From Salinivirgaceae bacterium (GTDB lineage: Bacteria > Bacteroidota > Bacteroidia > Bacteroidales > SZUA-534), in the NCBI GenBank assembly GCA_030620515.1, contig JAUXEM010000007.1, forward strand, positions 1 to 45,888: a stretch of 45,888 bases of DNA, in the 5' to 3' direction. A program made the position numbers and the translations under genes. The first letter of the stretch is position 1. Each line of letters starts with the position of its first letter. The notes beneath the pieces were generated by a model. The model saw only the letters and a list, made by a program, of their open reading frames with translations. It was not told where the DNA came from and did not search any database. Below, piece by piece: positions 27,208-35,535 of this stretch.

Positions 27208-28002
27208 ATGGATTTTATAGGAAAAACATTTTGGATTACGGGAGCAGCTTCAGGAATGGGACGATCCGTTTCTTTGGCTTTAGCTGAATATAATACACAT
27301 ATTGTTATATCAGATAGAGATGCTGAAGGACTACAGGATACTGCAAAAGAGATTGAGTTACTTGGTAGTTCAGTTCGTACTGAACATTTAGACATGTTAG
27401 ATACAGAGTCTATAATTACTACAGCTCAGAAAGTTATTCAGGATGGAGCGAAAATTTCTGGCTTATACCATTTTGCTGGCATTAGCCAACGTTCGTTTGT
27501 GGCTGAAACACCACTTGAAAATGATAGGAAGATAATGGAGATAAACTTTTTTGGTGTTGTGGCATTAACTAAAGCAGTTTTGCCTCATATGATTGAAAAT
27601 GGCGGAGGACAGTTTGCTGTAGCATCAAGTTTGGTTGGAAAATTTGGATTCCCATACCGATCAGCATATTCAGCATCTAAACACGCTTTGCATGGTTTTT
27701 TCGAAAGCTTATTTGCCGAGAATTACAAGAAGAATATTACAGTGTCGATGTTAATTGGAGGGAGAATTCAAACAAATATATCGAAATTTGCCATTAATAA
27801 AGATGGCAACGAACATGGTAAAATAGATGCTGGGCAAGCAAACGGTATTAGTGTTGAAAAAGCAGCAAAACAAATATTAAAAGGTTTAAGAAGAAATAGA
27901 CGAGAAATACTTGTTGGAGGTAGTGAATTAATTATTCTTAAAATAAAACGTTTTTTACCTGGAATACACGCTAAAATTGTACGTAAGATAAATCCTATGT
28001 AA
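27208..28002 (+). CDS. SDR family oxidoreductase
   Basis: 264 residues from ATG 27208 (an in-frame TTG at 27196 is less likely). Classical short-chain dehydrogenase: cofactor motif TGAASGMG, NAG-like region HFAGIS, catalytic Ser in VASSLVGKFG and YSASK (Tyr-x-x-x-Lys). The C-terminus is basic and hydrophobic, as in lipid- or membrane-linked SDRs. Asp after the second strand (VISDRD) suggests NAD(H) preference. The substrate is unknown. A VOC-domain enzyme gene follows 65 bases later in the same direction. Confidence 0.9.
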   Translation: MDFIGKTFWITGAASGMGRSVSLALAEYNTHIVISDRDAEGLQDTAKEIELLGSSVRTEHLDMLDTESIITTAQKVIQDGAKISGLYHFAGISQRSFVAETPLENDRKIMEINFFGVVALTKAVLPHMIENGGGQFAVASSLVGKFGFPYRSAYSASKHALHGFFESLFAENYKKNITVSMLIGGRIQTNISKFAINKDGNEHGKIDAGQANGISVEKAAKQILKGLRRNRREILVGGSELIILKIKRFLPGIHAKIVRKINPM

Positions 28003-28067
28003 TTTTGCATTTTTAATGTGGTTATATATAGAATTGAATAAAGAGTAAGCTAATAACAATATTTACT

Positions 28068-29132
28068 ATGGCAAAAAGAATTAATGGCATACAGCAATTA
28101 GGAGTGGGTGTTACCAACGTACAAGATGGTTTTGATTGGTACAGTACTCGTTTTGGAATGGATGTAAAAATGTTTGAAGAGGCTGCAACTGCCGAATTAA
28201 TGTTAGTACATACCGAAGGCAAACCACGCGAACGTCATGCAATTTTGGCTTTAAACATGCAAGGTGGTGGTGGTTTTGAAATATGGCAGCATACTGGTAA
28301 AACTCCAGAGCTTCCTAAATTTGATTTGCAAATTGGTGATTTAGGTATATGTATTGGTAAAATTAAATCGTCTAATCTGAAAGAAACGTATCTGCAGTTT
28401 CAGAAAGATAATATTGAAATTTTAAGTCAAATTGCGAAAGATCCGGTGGGGAACGAGCATTTTTATCTAAAAGATACTTATGGCAATATTTGGGATGTGG
28501 TTTACGACAAGTATGTTTTAAAGAAAAAGAACCTTGTTAATGGAGGCATTTATGGAGCTGTAATTGGTGTAAAAAACATGGAAGAGAGCCTTAAGGTTTA
28601 TCAAGATATTTTAGGTTATGATAAAGTGGTTTTTGATAAAGAAGATGTTTTTAGTGATTGGGCTGGAGTTCCGGGGTGCGATAATAGATACCGTAGAGTA
28701 AAATTAGCACACTCAAAGAAAAGAAATGGTGCTTTTTCACCATTGTTTGGACCTAGCCAAATTGAACTTGTACAAGTACTAGACCGTGAACCACGTGATT
28801 TGTTTGAAGGAAGAATTTGGGGTGACCCCGGTTTTATTCATTTGTGTTTTGATATAAACGGAATGGATGAATTACGCGAAGAGGTTAAAGGAAAGGGATT
28901 CCCATTTACGGTGGATAGCGCTAAAGCAATGAGCACATTTGATATGGGTGAGGCTGCTGGTAGTTTCTCATATATTCAGGCTCCTGAAGGAACGCTTATT
29001 GAGTTTGTTGAAACCCATAAAATACCATTATTGAAAAAACTTGGATGGTATCTGGATTTAACTAAACGTAAAGAGGAGCCATTACCAGGATGGATGTTTA
29101 ACATGTTTAGCTTGATGCGTGTGAAAAAATAA
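28068..29132 (+). CDS. Two-domain VOC family protein (glyoxalase/extradiol dioxygenase-like)
   Basis: 354 residues with two vicinal-oxygen-chelate modules: about 5-145 (INGIQQLGVGVTNVQDGFDW ... YGNIWDVVYD) and about 158-330 (GAVIGVKNMEESLKVYQDIL ... EGTLIEFVE). Each shows the beta-alpha-beta-beta-beta pattern, and the second ends with a Glu suited to metal binding. The C-terminal ~30 residues are basic and amphipathic. Substrate unknown; pairing with the upstream SDR suggests one pathway. A strong terminator lies about 160 bases downstream. Confidence 0.85.
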   Translation: MAKRINGIQQLGVGVTNVQDGFDWYSTRFGMDVKMFEEAATAELMLVHTEGKPRERHAILALNMQGGGGFEIWQHTGKTPELPKFDLQIGDLGICIGKIKSSNLKETYLQFQKDNIEILSQIAKDPVGNEHFYLKDTYGNIWDVVYDKYVLKKKNLVNGGIYGAVIGVKNMEESLKVYQDILGYDKVVFDKEDVFSDWAGVPGCDNRYRRVKLAHSKKRNGAFSPLFGPSQIELVQVLDREPRDLFEGRIWGDPGFIHLCFDINGMDELREEVKGKGFPFTVDSAKAMSTFDMGEAAGSFSYIQAPEGTLIEFVETHKIPLLKKLGWYLDLTKRKEEPLPGWMFNMFSLMRVKK

Positions 29133-29476
29133 AAATATTAGATCGGCACAAGTGTCAAGGTATTAAACCCACAATGTGGGAATAAAAAAGTAAATGTTTA
29201 ATTGATTAATGTGCGGTAAATAGCACTTATTCAACCCTTTATGACTTTGCTTTTACAAGTTGGGTTAAAATATAAGTTTGAAGTGAAGAATAAAAAAAGG
29301 GTGATTGTAAAAATCACCCTTTTTTTATTTCCTTAAATATGCAAGTTACGGTGTGAGTTGCTTGCCTGTTTGGCAGCCATGTTGATTAAACGAGAGCCAT
29401 TGAAAAAGTACTCACGCTGTGATTATCAAACTTTTAACTTTAACAGTTGCGGTATCAAAGTATTTATAAGCAATAA
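29133..29476. other. Non-coding region with terminator
   Basis: No gene. It includes a 13-base palindrome CCCACAATGTGGG (29168-29180) just after the VOC gene and the bidirectional terminator at 29292-29327. Confidence 0.6.
29292..29327. terminator. Bidirectional terminator
   Basis: 15-bp arms AAAAAAAGGGTGATT / AATCACCCTTTTTTT with a 5-base loop; suited to termination from the VOC gene (plus) and from the acetate transporter (minus). Confidence 0.9.
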
Positions 29477-30109
29477 TTATACTGCTGTTTTTCTAGTTTT
29501 CTTTTGAAAAGGGAATTTTTTAATTTCCAATCCTCCTTTTTCTGTAGCTTTAATCCAAGGTTTTCCTACTTTTAAGAATTCCCTACCTGCTAAATCGTTA
29601 ATAATAATAGCAGCCATCATATACCATGCATTCAGCGCGCAAAAAATAAGCACAACTGCTGCTACTTTAGTTAACATTGGAAATCCAAAATGAGCTAGGT
29701 CTAAAAGCACAAAGCCAATAATTACCGATGTGAATGTTGTAGCCATAGCTGTGTGCACAAACATAGAGCCGAACCAAAATATAATACTTAATAAGGTCCA
29801 TGCTACTAGGTAAAAACCAACATCGGTACCCGATGATGTATAAATACCATAATGATTAAGCATCCACATAATGCCTAAACCAATCCAGAATGCGCCATAA
29901 CTTGTAAAAGCAGCAAAGCCAAAGTTATTACCCATTTTTTGTTCCATAAAACCTGCTATAAGTTGAGCAAGTCCGCCAAAAATAATACCCATTGCAAGAA
30001 CAGGACCTAAACCACAAAATCCTAAGTTATGAATTTGCAGTAATAATGTAGTTAATCCAAATCCTGCTAATCCAACTACGGCAGGGTTACCTAATTTTTT
30101 ATTTTCCAT
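29477..30109 (-). CDS. Acetate/succinate uptake transporter, GPR1/FUN34/YaaH (SatP) family
   Basis: 210 residues with six membrane segments. The family signature appears near the N-terminus as NPAVVGLAGFGLTT (NPAPLGL-type motif), followed by GFCGLGPVLAMGIIFGGLAQ and FAAFTSYGAFWIGLG. These proteins form hexamers that move acetate, and often succinate, across the inner membrane. It is monocistronic with its own promoter. The later operon at 39.5-45.7 kb yields acetyl-CoA, but no regulatory link is visible. Confidence 0.92.
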   Translation of the reverse strand: MENKKLGNPAVVGLAGFGLTTLLLQIHNLGFCGLGPVLAMGIIFGGLAQLIAGFMEQKMGNNFGFAAFTSYGAFWIGLGIMWMLNHYGIYTSSGTDVGFYLVAWTLLSIIFWFGSMFVHTAMATTFTSVIIGFVLLDLAHFGFPMLTKVAAVVLIFCALNAWYMMAAIIINDLAGREFLKVGKPWIKATEKGGLEIKKFPFQKKTRKTAV

Positions 30110-30134
30110 TGTAATATTAATTTTTTAGAGGCGG

Positions 30135-30163
30135 CAAAAGTACTATTTATAGGCAGAGTACAA
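30135..30163 (-). promoter_or_regulatory. Promoter of the acetate transporter (TTG-N18-TACTTTTG)
   Basis: Minus strand TTG (30163-30161), 18 bases, then TACTTTTG (30142-30135): an excellent Bacteroidota promoter, with the ATG about 25 bases past the -7 box. Confidence 0.75.
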
Positions 30164-30451
30164 GAGTAAAATACAATAATTAAATAAGTTTTTTAACAGT
30201 TTTTTTCAGTACTAACGTTTGTATAGCAATTATTTTGTAATTGTGTTTAATTTTTCTTGCAGCCTAAATTGCGCAAGTCGCAGTTCAACTATGTTGTGAA
30301 TGAGTATATTGTGCCGTTTTGTTATTGCCTAAGCAAGCGAAGTCGCGCCGCAACTAACTCTCTTATCTGCTAAATGTTATGTATTTTACTTGAGGATATA
30401 TGGTGTAAAAACAAAACAATTTAATGTCGTTTTAAATTCAACAAAAAAAGT
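30164..30451. other. Non-coding region upstream of tRNA-Arg
   Basis: No gene. A somewhat GC-richer stretch around 30334-30355 (AAGCAAGCGAAGTCGCGCCG) stands out, but no repeat partner was found in the window. Confidence 0.5.
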
Positions 30452-30459
30452 TACTTTTG
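30452..30459 (+). promoter_or_regulatory. -7 box (TACTTTTG) of the tRNA-Arg gene
   Basis: TACTTTTG lies 11 bases before the mature tRNA 5' end, as expected for a promoter with a very short leader. Confidence 0.65.
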
Positions 30460-30470
30460 CTGCCAGCATT

Positions 30471-30542
30471 GGCCCCATAGTTCAATGGATAGAATTTAAG
30501 ATTCCGGTTCTTAAGATCTGGGTTCGAATCCCGGTGGGGTCA
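30471..30542 (+). tRNA. tRNA-Arg (anticodon CCG)
   Basis: Full cloverleaf: acceptor GGCCCCA / TGGGGTC (one G-T pair), D arm GTTC...GAAT, anticodon stem TAAGA / TCTTA with loop TTCCGGT (anticodon CCG, reads CGG), T arm CTGGG-TTCGAAT-CCCGG, discriminator A. The CCA end is not encoded. Decoding of the rare CGG codon fits a low-GC genome with a full Arg set elsewhere. A promoter precedes it and a long-stem terminator follows. Confidence 0.96.
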
Positions 30543-30549
30543 CAATAGT

Positions 30550-30596
30550 GTTACTAAAAAGCCATTCCAAAAATTCGGAATGGCTTTTTTAGTAAC
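30550..30596 (+). terminator. Terminator after tRNA-Arg
   Basis: Stem AAAAAGCCATTCC / GGAATGGCTTTTTT, extended by GTTACTA / TAGTAAC, with a run of six T residues. The A-rich left side makes it usable on both strands. Confidence 0.9.
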
Positions 30597-30636
30597 TAAT
30601 ATACTTTACCATATAGTTGAATTTTGTTATTATCAG

Positions 30637-30717
30637 TATAGTGTTTTATCTATGAAATAAACTATAAACTAGATATTTATACTATTCATTTTTTATACTT
30701 ATAAAAAAAACACTATA
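30637..30717. promoter_or_regulatory. Inverted pair TATAGTGTTTT / AAAACACTATA upstream of the Rrf2 gene
   Basis: An exact 11-bp inverted repeat (30637-30647 and 30707-30717) spans the likely promoter region before the regulator gene. It could be a pair of operator sites for the Rrf2 protein itself, though AT-rich chance pairing is possible. Confidence 0.35.
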
Positions 30718-30750
30718 TTTATTAGTAAATAATACCAAGAGGTGTCATTT

Positions 30751-31131
30751 ATGAACTTTAGCAAAATAACAGATTATGCTCTACGAATTTTAAGCCACAT
30801 TGCTAAAGATTCCGAAAAAGTATATTGGGCTAATGATTTCTGCTGCAAACTTGATATTCCGTTTAGGTATTTAAGAAAGTTACTCACTATTCTTTCCAAA
30901 GTAGATTTATTATACAATCCCCAAGAGAAAGTCAGAGGTTATCAACTAAGTAGAAATCCCAACTCTATTCAATTCATATATATTGTAAAAGCTACAGGCG
31001 ATGACATAATTGAACAAAAATGTTTTTTTGGTTATCAGCAATGTCCATTAAACAATCCATGTGGCATGTATTATAAATGGAAAAAAATATCAAAGGGTCT
31101 TATTAGCACTCTTGAATCGACAAATTCATAG
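30751..31131 (+). CDS. Rrf2 family transcriptional regulator with Fe-S cysteine cluster
   Basis: About 126 residues from ATG 30751 (MNFSKITDYALRIL, the family start; GTG at 30742 is less likely). Winged-helix DNA-binding domain at ~1-80, then Cys-x6-Cys-x5-Cys (CFFGYQQCPLNNPC), the position where NsrR and IscR hold a [2Fe-2S] or [4Fe-4S] cluster. Such regulators sense nitric oxide or redox state. It sits 65 bases before a two-gene heme-copper oxidoreductase that looks like a nitric oxide reductase type, so an NsrR-like role (repression relieved by NO) is a reasonable inference. Confidence 0.85.
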   Translation: MNFSKITDYALRILSHIAKDSEKVYWANDFCCKLDIPFRYLRKLLTILSKVDLLYNPQEKVRGYQLSRNPNSIQFIYIVKATGDDIIEQKCFFGYQQCPLNNPCGMYYKWKKISKGLISTLESTNS

Positions 31132-31196
31132 GAGCTTATTATAAAACTAAAACAACAGATATAAATAATTATTTATTCACTTAAAAACGAAAAAAT

Positions 31197-31745
31197 ATGA
31201 TTGATTCAGCAGTTGTTCTTAATGGACAAACAATGGCGTATACAATATATGCTGTTGTAATTCTTTTATTAATGCTTGCTTTTGGTTATATGATAACCAA
31301 AGAGGGAAAGGCAGGAGTATTAAAGACAAGTCTATTCTCAACTTTAGTTGTGGTTTTGACTGTGTTAGGTGTATCTCTGCATTTAGCCACAAACATGACT
31401 ATTCCGTGGGTATCAATGGATTTGAATAGACATAACATAACACCAACGGTGGTGTTTGATATTTCTGTTGAGAACCATGAATTCACATTGCCTGAAGAGC
31501 AGATGGTTATAGCTGTTGGTGATACTGTTGTGTTTGATGTGTTTTCGCATGATTTAACCTACGGTTTTGGTATTTTTAGACAAGATGGATCAATGGTTAC
31601 ACAAATGCAAGTTGTGCCTGGGCATAGAAATGATTTGATGTGGCAATTTCTTAATGCAGGAATATATACTATTCGCTCAACTGAATATTCTGGACCTAAG
31701 GGTCATCAAATGATTATGAAAGATGCATTAGAAGTTGTAGAATAA
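31197..31745 (+). CDS. Heme-copper oxidoreductase subunit II-like cupredoxin lacking the CuA cysteines
   Basis: 182 residues: two N-terminal membrane segments (about 13-33 and 45-63) and a periplasmic cupredoxin domain. The layout matches the CuA domain of cytochrome oxidase subunit II: His118 in FSHDLTYGF, VVPGHRNDLMW (normally VPGR), then RSTEYSGPKGHQMIM. In CuA the last block is C-x-E-x-C-x3-H-x2-M; here both Cys are Ser (161 and 165) while Glu163, His170 and Met172 remain. It therefore cannot form the dinuclear CuA centre and probably does not accept electrons from cytochrome c that way. Subunit I follows 25 bases downstream. Confidence 0.85.
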   Translation: MIDSAVVLNGQTMAYTIYAVVILLLMLAFGYMITKEGKAGVLKTSLFSTLVVVLTVLGVSLHLATNMTIPWVSMDLNRHNITPTVVFDISVENHEFTLPEEQMVIAVGDTVVFDVFSHDLTYGFGIFRQDGSMVTQMQVVPGHRNDLMWQFLNAGIYTIRSTEYSGPKGHQMIMKDALEVVE

Positions 31746-31770
31746 TTATTAATCTAGAAAAAATATAAAT

Positions 31771-33408
31771 ATGAGTTATAAAGATACATTAATTAATGGC
31801 GTTGAGGGCATATTTAAACCTGATGGTCTTACACCAATGCAAAAATTAGCATTGCGTTTTGTAGTAATGGGTATATTATTTTACGGACTTACTACTATTG
31901 AAGGTATGATAATGCGTGTATTTCAAGTTCAACCAATTGCGGGGATGGATGCAGGTCATTATTTTGCAATTTTAACAGCACACCCTTTAGTGGGTATATT
32001 TGGCTCGTCATATCTAATTGTGTTTGGAGCTTTCTTATTTTTGGTTCCATTTTTAATGGAGAAACCTCTATATAGTATAAAACTTGGTAACTGGAGTTTT
32101 CTATTAATTACAATTGGTACAATTACCTTTTGGGGATCAACGTTTATTTCACATTACTCTCCATTATACACACTTTACTGGCCGTTACCTGCCGACTTTA
32201 CTCAGTTTGGAGCAATAGGTGGAGCAGTATTTATTTTAGGAATTGCCTTAGTTATGGTAGGAACACTATGTTTTGTGTTTAATATTTTCAAAACCATTGC
32301 TTATATTCCTGAAGGACAAACAAGAGAGGCTTCCGGAAGAGCTATGTTAGCATCGGCAACAGGTTTTTCATGGGCTGAGAGTGTTTTCAGGAAAAAGAGT
32401 AAGCGTAGAGAGCATTTAGTTCCATCGTTACCAGTGGCAGCTATTGCCCGAGGAACAGTTGACACATTTCTTAATGCAGGTATTTTAACATTTACAGGTG
32501 TTCTTATATTGGTATATATGGTAGCTGAAATTTTTGGCATGAGTCTTAAAGATACTGCCGTTGATGCTCTATTATACAAAAACTGGTACTGGTGGGGCTT
32601 AGATCTTATTGCTGATGGGCTAGTTCTTATTTTTGTTGCCGGTACATGGTACTTGCTTGCTACTCTTATTACAGGTAAAAAGTTATATATGATGAGAGTT
32701 GCCCGTTTAGCACTTTGGGTAGAGTTGGTTGTTTCATGGACAGTATGGTCCCATCACTTAATGTCAGACCAAGCTCAACCAGGTTGGTTAAAAGTTATTT
32801 CGGGTGAAATGGTTACAGCTTTTGAGCTTATTACTCAAGGACTTGCTTTCTTTATTGTACTTATTACACTTTGGAGCGCACGTCCATTAAAAATGACAAG
32901 CCCGTTGAAATTTTTATTGGGAGGTTTATTAGGATTTGCATTAGCTGTTCCTGCAGGTATTATTCAAGCAGACCTTGGAATAAACAGAATACTACACAAT
33001 ACACAATGGATTATTGGACCTCACGTTCACGTTGCAATATTAGTTGGGTTAGTTATGACACTTTATTCTGCTATTTATTATTTATTCCCATTACTAACAA
33101 ACGGAGCTAAATTTTATAGTGAAAAATTAGTAACCTTCCACTTTTGGGCTCATATTATTGGTGGTGTAGGTATGGGTGCATTTATGGGAATGGCAGGAAT
33201 GAAAGGTATGTTACGACGAACAATATATTACGAAGGCGAGTATAATCTTTATATGATTTTAGCCGCTATTTGCGGAACATTAATGCTGCTTGCATTTGTT
33301 GCTTTTTTATATAATATAATAATGTCAGTTGGTGTTAAAGGAGTAATAGGAATTTTTACTCCTGCAAAACTTGATACTAAAGATTTATTACCTGCTGCAA
33401 AAGAATAA
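31771..33408 (+). CDS. Heme-copper oxidoreductase subunit I, nitric oxide reductase-type, with Asp replacing a CuB histidine
   Basis: 545 residues, about 12-14 membrane segments. Conserved heme ligands: His71 (LTAHPLVGIFGSS, low-spin heme) and His418/His420 (GPHVHVAILVG; high-spin and low-spin heme). Helix 7 keeps the two metal-site histidines His328-His329 (WSHHLMSDQ). The helix 6 position, where oxidases have the third histidine of GHPxVY and the cross-linked Tyr, reads NWYWWGLDLIADGLVLIF, with Asp278 (or Asp282) and no His or Tyr. Loss of His and Tyr argues against a normal O2-reducing oxidase and fits a nitric oxide reductase-type enzyme, possibly the gNOR group. Its subunit II lacks CuA, so quinol may be the donor. 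Confidence 0.85.
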   Translation: MSYKDTLINGVEGIFKPDGLTPMQKLALRFVVMGILFYGLTTIEGMIMRVFQVQPIAGMDAGHYFAILTAHPLVGIFGSSYLIVFGAFLFLVPFLMEKPLYSIKLGNWSFLLITIGTITFWGSTFISHYSPLYTLYWPLPADFTQFGAIGGAVFILGIALVMVGTLCFVFNIFKTIAYIPEGQTREASGRAMLASATGFSWAESVFRKKSKRREHLVPSLPVAAIARGTVDTFLNAGILTFTGVLILVYMVAEIFGMSLKDTAVDALLYKNWYWWGLDLIADGLVLIFVAGTWYLLATLITGKKLYMMRVARLALWVELVVSWTVWSHHLMSDQAQPGWLKVISGEMVTAFELITQGLAFFIVLITLWSARPLKMTSPLKFLLGGLLGFALAVPAGIIQADLGINRILHNTQWIIGPHVHVAILVGLVMTLYSAIYYLFPLLTNGAKFYSEKLVTFHFWAHIIGGVGMGAFMGMAGMKGMLRRTIYYEGEYNLYMILAAICGTLMLLAFVAFLYNIIMSVGVKGVIGIFTPAKLDTKDLLPAAKE

Positions 33409-33436
33409 TAGTAGTATAATTTTAAAATATATTATT

Positions 33437-33463
33437 AAAGTCCGAATTTATTCGGGCTTTTTT
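33437..33463 (+). terminator. Terminator after the heme-copper operon
   Basis: Stem AAAGTCCGAAT / ATTCGGGCTTT (one G-T pair), followed by T residues, 28 bases after the stop codon. Confidence 0.85.
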
Positions 33464-33562
33464 CATAATTCAAAACACAAATGGATTTAGGTATTTAACA
33501 AAGCCTTTAAATAATATAGCCGAACTGATTCTGAGCAATAGTCGAGGATTCTCAATAGCTAT

Positions 33563-33590
33563 ACCCGCCTGCCGAGTTCAACGGGCAGGT
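33563..33590. repeat. GC-rich dispersed palindromic repeat, related type
   Basis: CCTGCC (33568-33573) inverted as GGCAGG (33584-33589), with a GAGTTCAAC-type centre. The arms are the same as in the 17049 and 26904 repeats but the centre differs. Confidence 0.6.
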
Positions 33591-33643
33591 TTAACGAAGT
33601 ATTAATGATTAATAATTTGATAATTACTTTTTTGTTTTAATAG

Positions 33644-34420
33644 CTAAAAAAAGTAATCGTTAAGTTTTTGAATATTTACCTGCGCACGAGTTATGTTTTT
33701 GTGCTTTAAAGTAAGCTTGTAGCCTTTAATAATACCATTTATTAAATTGTCGGTTGGGTCTTTCGGATTTCGTTTAATTGAAAAAGGTTTTTTTAGTTCT
33801 ATTGGAGCCTCTTCAGCATTGAAAATTGCAATGTATTTTCTAATTTTTCCGTCCTTAATTTCAAAAGGAGCTTGTGGTGCTTTAATTTTTCTTTTACCAT
33901 TACCCCAGTTTTCACCAGTATTAATTCTATTAATCTGCATCTCGGAAACACCAAAAGTAACACCAATATGTCTTAATGCAATACCCATTGAAATAAGATG
34001 CTTTATTTTTTTAACGTCTGATTTCATTAGCTTACTGTTACCGTATCGCTTATCTGTAATTTTAAGATTGGTATAATGCAAATTCTTTTTATTGCCATCT
34101 ATATATTCAATGGAATTTTTCTTTGAATTAAATACATGTGTAATTATGCCAAAAGTATATGCAACAAGCTGTGCTATAGGTATATTATGTAGTTTTCCTT
34201 CAGAACTAGTTAAGCTACAATAGCCCTGCCTCATTCTGCCATTACGTACAGGAAAATGCTGCTTGCCTTTATTTATATACAAAGCACCACTGTCTATTAT
34301 TGCTTTCTCCTTATTGTTAAGAGGTGTTACGCGGTATGTTTGTCCTGATTCGCTAATGTAATAGCGCTCAAAACCCAAAATTGACCTACAATCTTCACCG
34401 TGTATTATTTTTGAAACCAT
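33644..34420 (-). CDS. HNH homing-endonuclease-like DNA-binding protein with degenerate nuclease site and HTH
   Basis: 258 residues. The N-terminal part resembles NUMOD4/HNH_3 modules of phage and intron HNH nucleases: GFERYYISESGQTYRVTP (~16-33), PIAQLVAYTFG (~81-91) and IEYIDGNKKNLHYTNLKI (~104-121). In active enzymes these last two blocks carry His (vHrLVA, nHiDGnk.NN..eNLe); here the positions are Ile/Ala and Glu-Tyr, so catalysis is unlikely. Residues ~131-172 form a helix-turn-helix as in the C-terminal repeats of such nucleases (IALRHIGVTFGVSEMQINRI). The rest is basic. It may be a domesticated DNA-binding protein. It is a single gene with non-coding DNA on both sides. Confidence 0.6.
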   Translation of the reverse strand: MVSKIIHGEDCRSILGFERYYISESGQTYRVTPLNNKEKAIIDSGALYINKGKQHFPVRNGRMRQGYCSLTSSEGKLHNIPIAQLVAYTFGIITHVFNSKKNSIEYIDGNKKNLHYTNLKITDKRYGNSKLMKSDVKKIKHLISMGIALRHIGVTFGVSEMQINRINTGENWGNGKRKIKAPQAPFEIKDGKIRKYIAIFNAEEAPIELKKPFSIKRNPKDPTDNLINGIIKGYKLTLKHKNITRAQVNIQKLNDYFF

Positions 34421-34568
34421 AAATAAAAATAAAATGATATAGAATCCCTTTCTTTACAAACACCTTGAATGCATTTGTTTTACAAATATATTATAAAGTT
34501 TTGAAAAAGAAGCCCTTTACTTAATCTATTATTCATATTACTTTTTTATGTAAAAAAAGCGTTATGAG

Positions 34569-35417
34569 CTAGAAAGGGATATTCTCAACACCATCCATTT
34601 TATAAACCTTCTTTTTTACCCATTTAGCCCATTCAATTGGCTTTTTTGAAGTGTCGAAAGTTTGCCAAGGAATAGGTTTGCCAAAGCGAATCACAAATTC
34701 TTTACCGTAATGCTTAAAAGTTTCATCTATAAGGTAAAGCATTTCAATATTGGCTTTAATGCCTAGTTTTTTTCTAATGTTGCCTAGTTTATAAAAGAAT
34801 TCGGTGTTTTTGCCATCAATATGTATCGGTATTATGTCGCGTTTATGCTGTTTTGCTTTGCTTATAAAATTCTTTTGCCAAGTTAAATCCATAATTTGAC
34901 CTTTCATTTTTCTACTCACCAAACCTGCCGGAAAAGTCATCATCTGTACGTCAGACGCATAAGCCTCATCAATTTGTTTAGCAAACTCAACTCCTTGGCG
35001 CCCATGTTTGTTTACAGGAATAAAAACATTACTCATGTTTTTAAGTCCCATTAATATATCGTTTACTAGAAACTTATATTTACCATATTTTTTTCCAACC
35101 AAATACATTATAATATGTGCATCGAATCCACCAAGTGGATGATTTGAAGCAAATATGTATTTTCCATCATTTGGTAAGTTTTCTTCTCCTTTAACATCAA
35201 TACTAATATTAAAGTGTTCTATCATTGCCTCACTAAAATCAAACCCTTGTAAATGGGCATAATTTCTAATAATGCCATTTACCTCATTTTCGTGAGCAAT
35301 CTTTTTTAAGTACTTAATTAAAAAGCTAGGAATCCAGTTAGCCAGTTTAGGGCTTTTATCTTGAAGTATTTTCTTAATATCAATCTCTGGGCTGCTGTTA
35401 TTATGTTTATTTTCCAT
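34569..35417 (-). CDS. Lysophospholipid acyltransferase family protein (PlsC-like)
   Basis: 282 residues. Acyltransferase motif I is ASNHPLGGFDAH (His-Asp catalytic pair, here spaced by five residues as in the HPLGG branch common in Bacteroidota); motif III-like TFPAGLVSR follows near residue 165. No N-terminal membrane helix is evident. The likely reaction is acyl transfer to a lysophospholipid or an amino lipid; this branch is near the hemolysin/ornithine-lipid type acyltransferases, so glycerolipid is not certain. No obvious operon partner. Confidence 0.85.
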   Translation of the reverse strand: MENKHNNSSPEIDIKKILQDKSPKLANWIPSFLIKYLKKIAHENEVNGIIRNYAHLQGFDFSEAMIEHFNISIDVKGEENLPNDGKYIFASNHPLGGFDAHIIMYLVGKKYGKYKFLVNDILMGLKNMSNVFIPVNKHGRQGVEFAKQIDEAYASDVQMMTFPAGLVSRKMKGQIMDLTWQKNFISKAKQHKRDIIPIHIDGKNTEFFYKLGNIRKKLGIKANIEMLYLIDETFKHYGKEFVIRFGKPIPWQTFDTSKKPIEWAKWVKKKVYKMDGVENIPF

Positions 35418-35535
35418 TGCTTTTTATAGTCTTGTTTTACAGGGCGAAGATATATATAATTTAGTCAGTGAGTTTATGATTTTAGGAAAGATAGTGAACT
35501 GATTTCATATAGTCGAACTGATGCCGGGCGCACTC

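Noticed and set aside
29168-29180. CCCACAATGTGGG as terminator of the VOC gene
   Set aside because: Short stem and no T run on the plus strand; the hairpin at 29292-29327 is a much better terminator.
30471-33408. Genomic island integrated at tRNA-Arg
   Set aside because: No integrase gene and no repeat of the tRNA 3' end were found in the window; base composition is unchanged.
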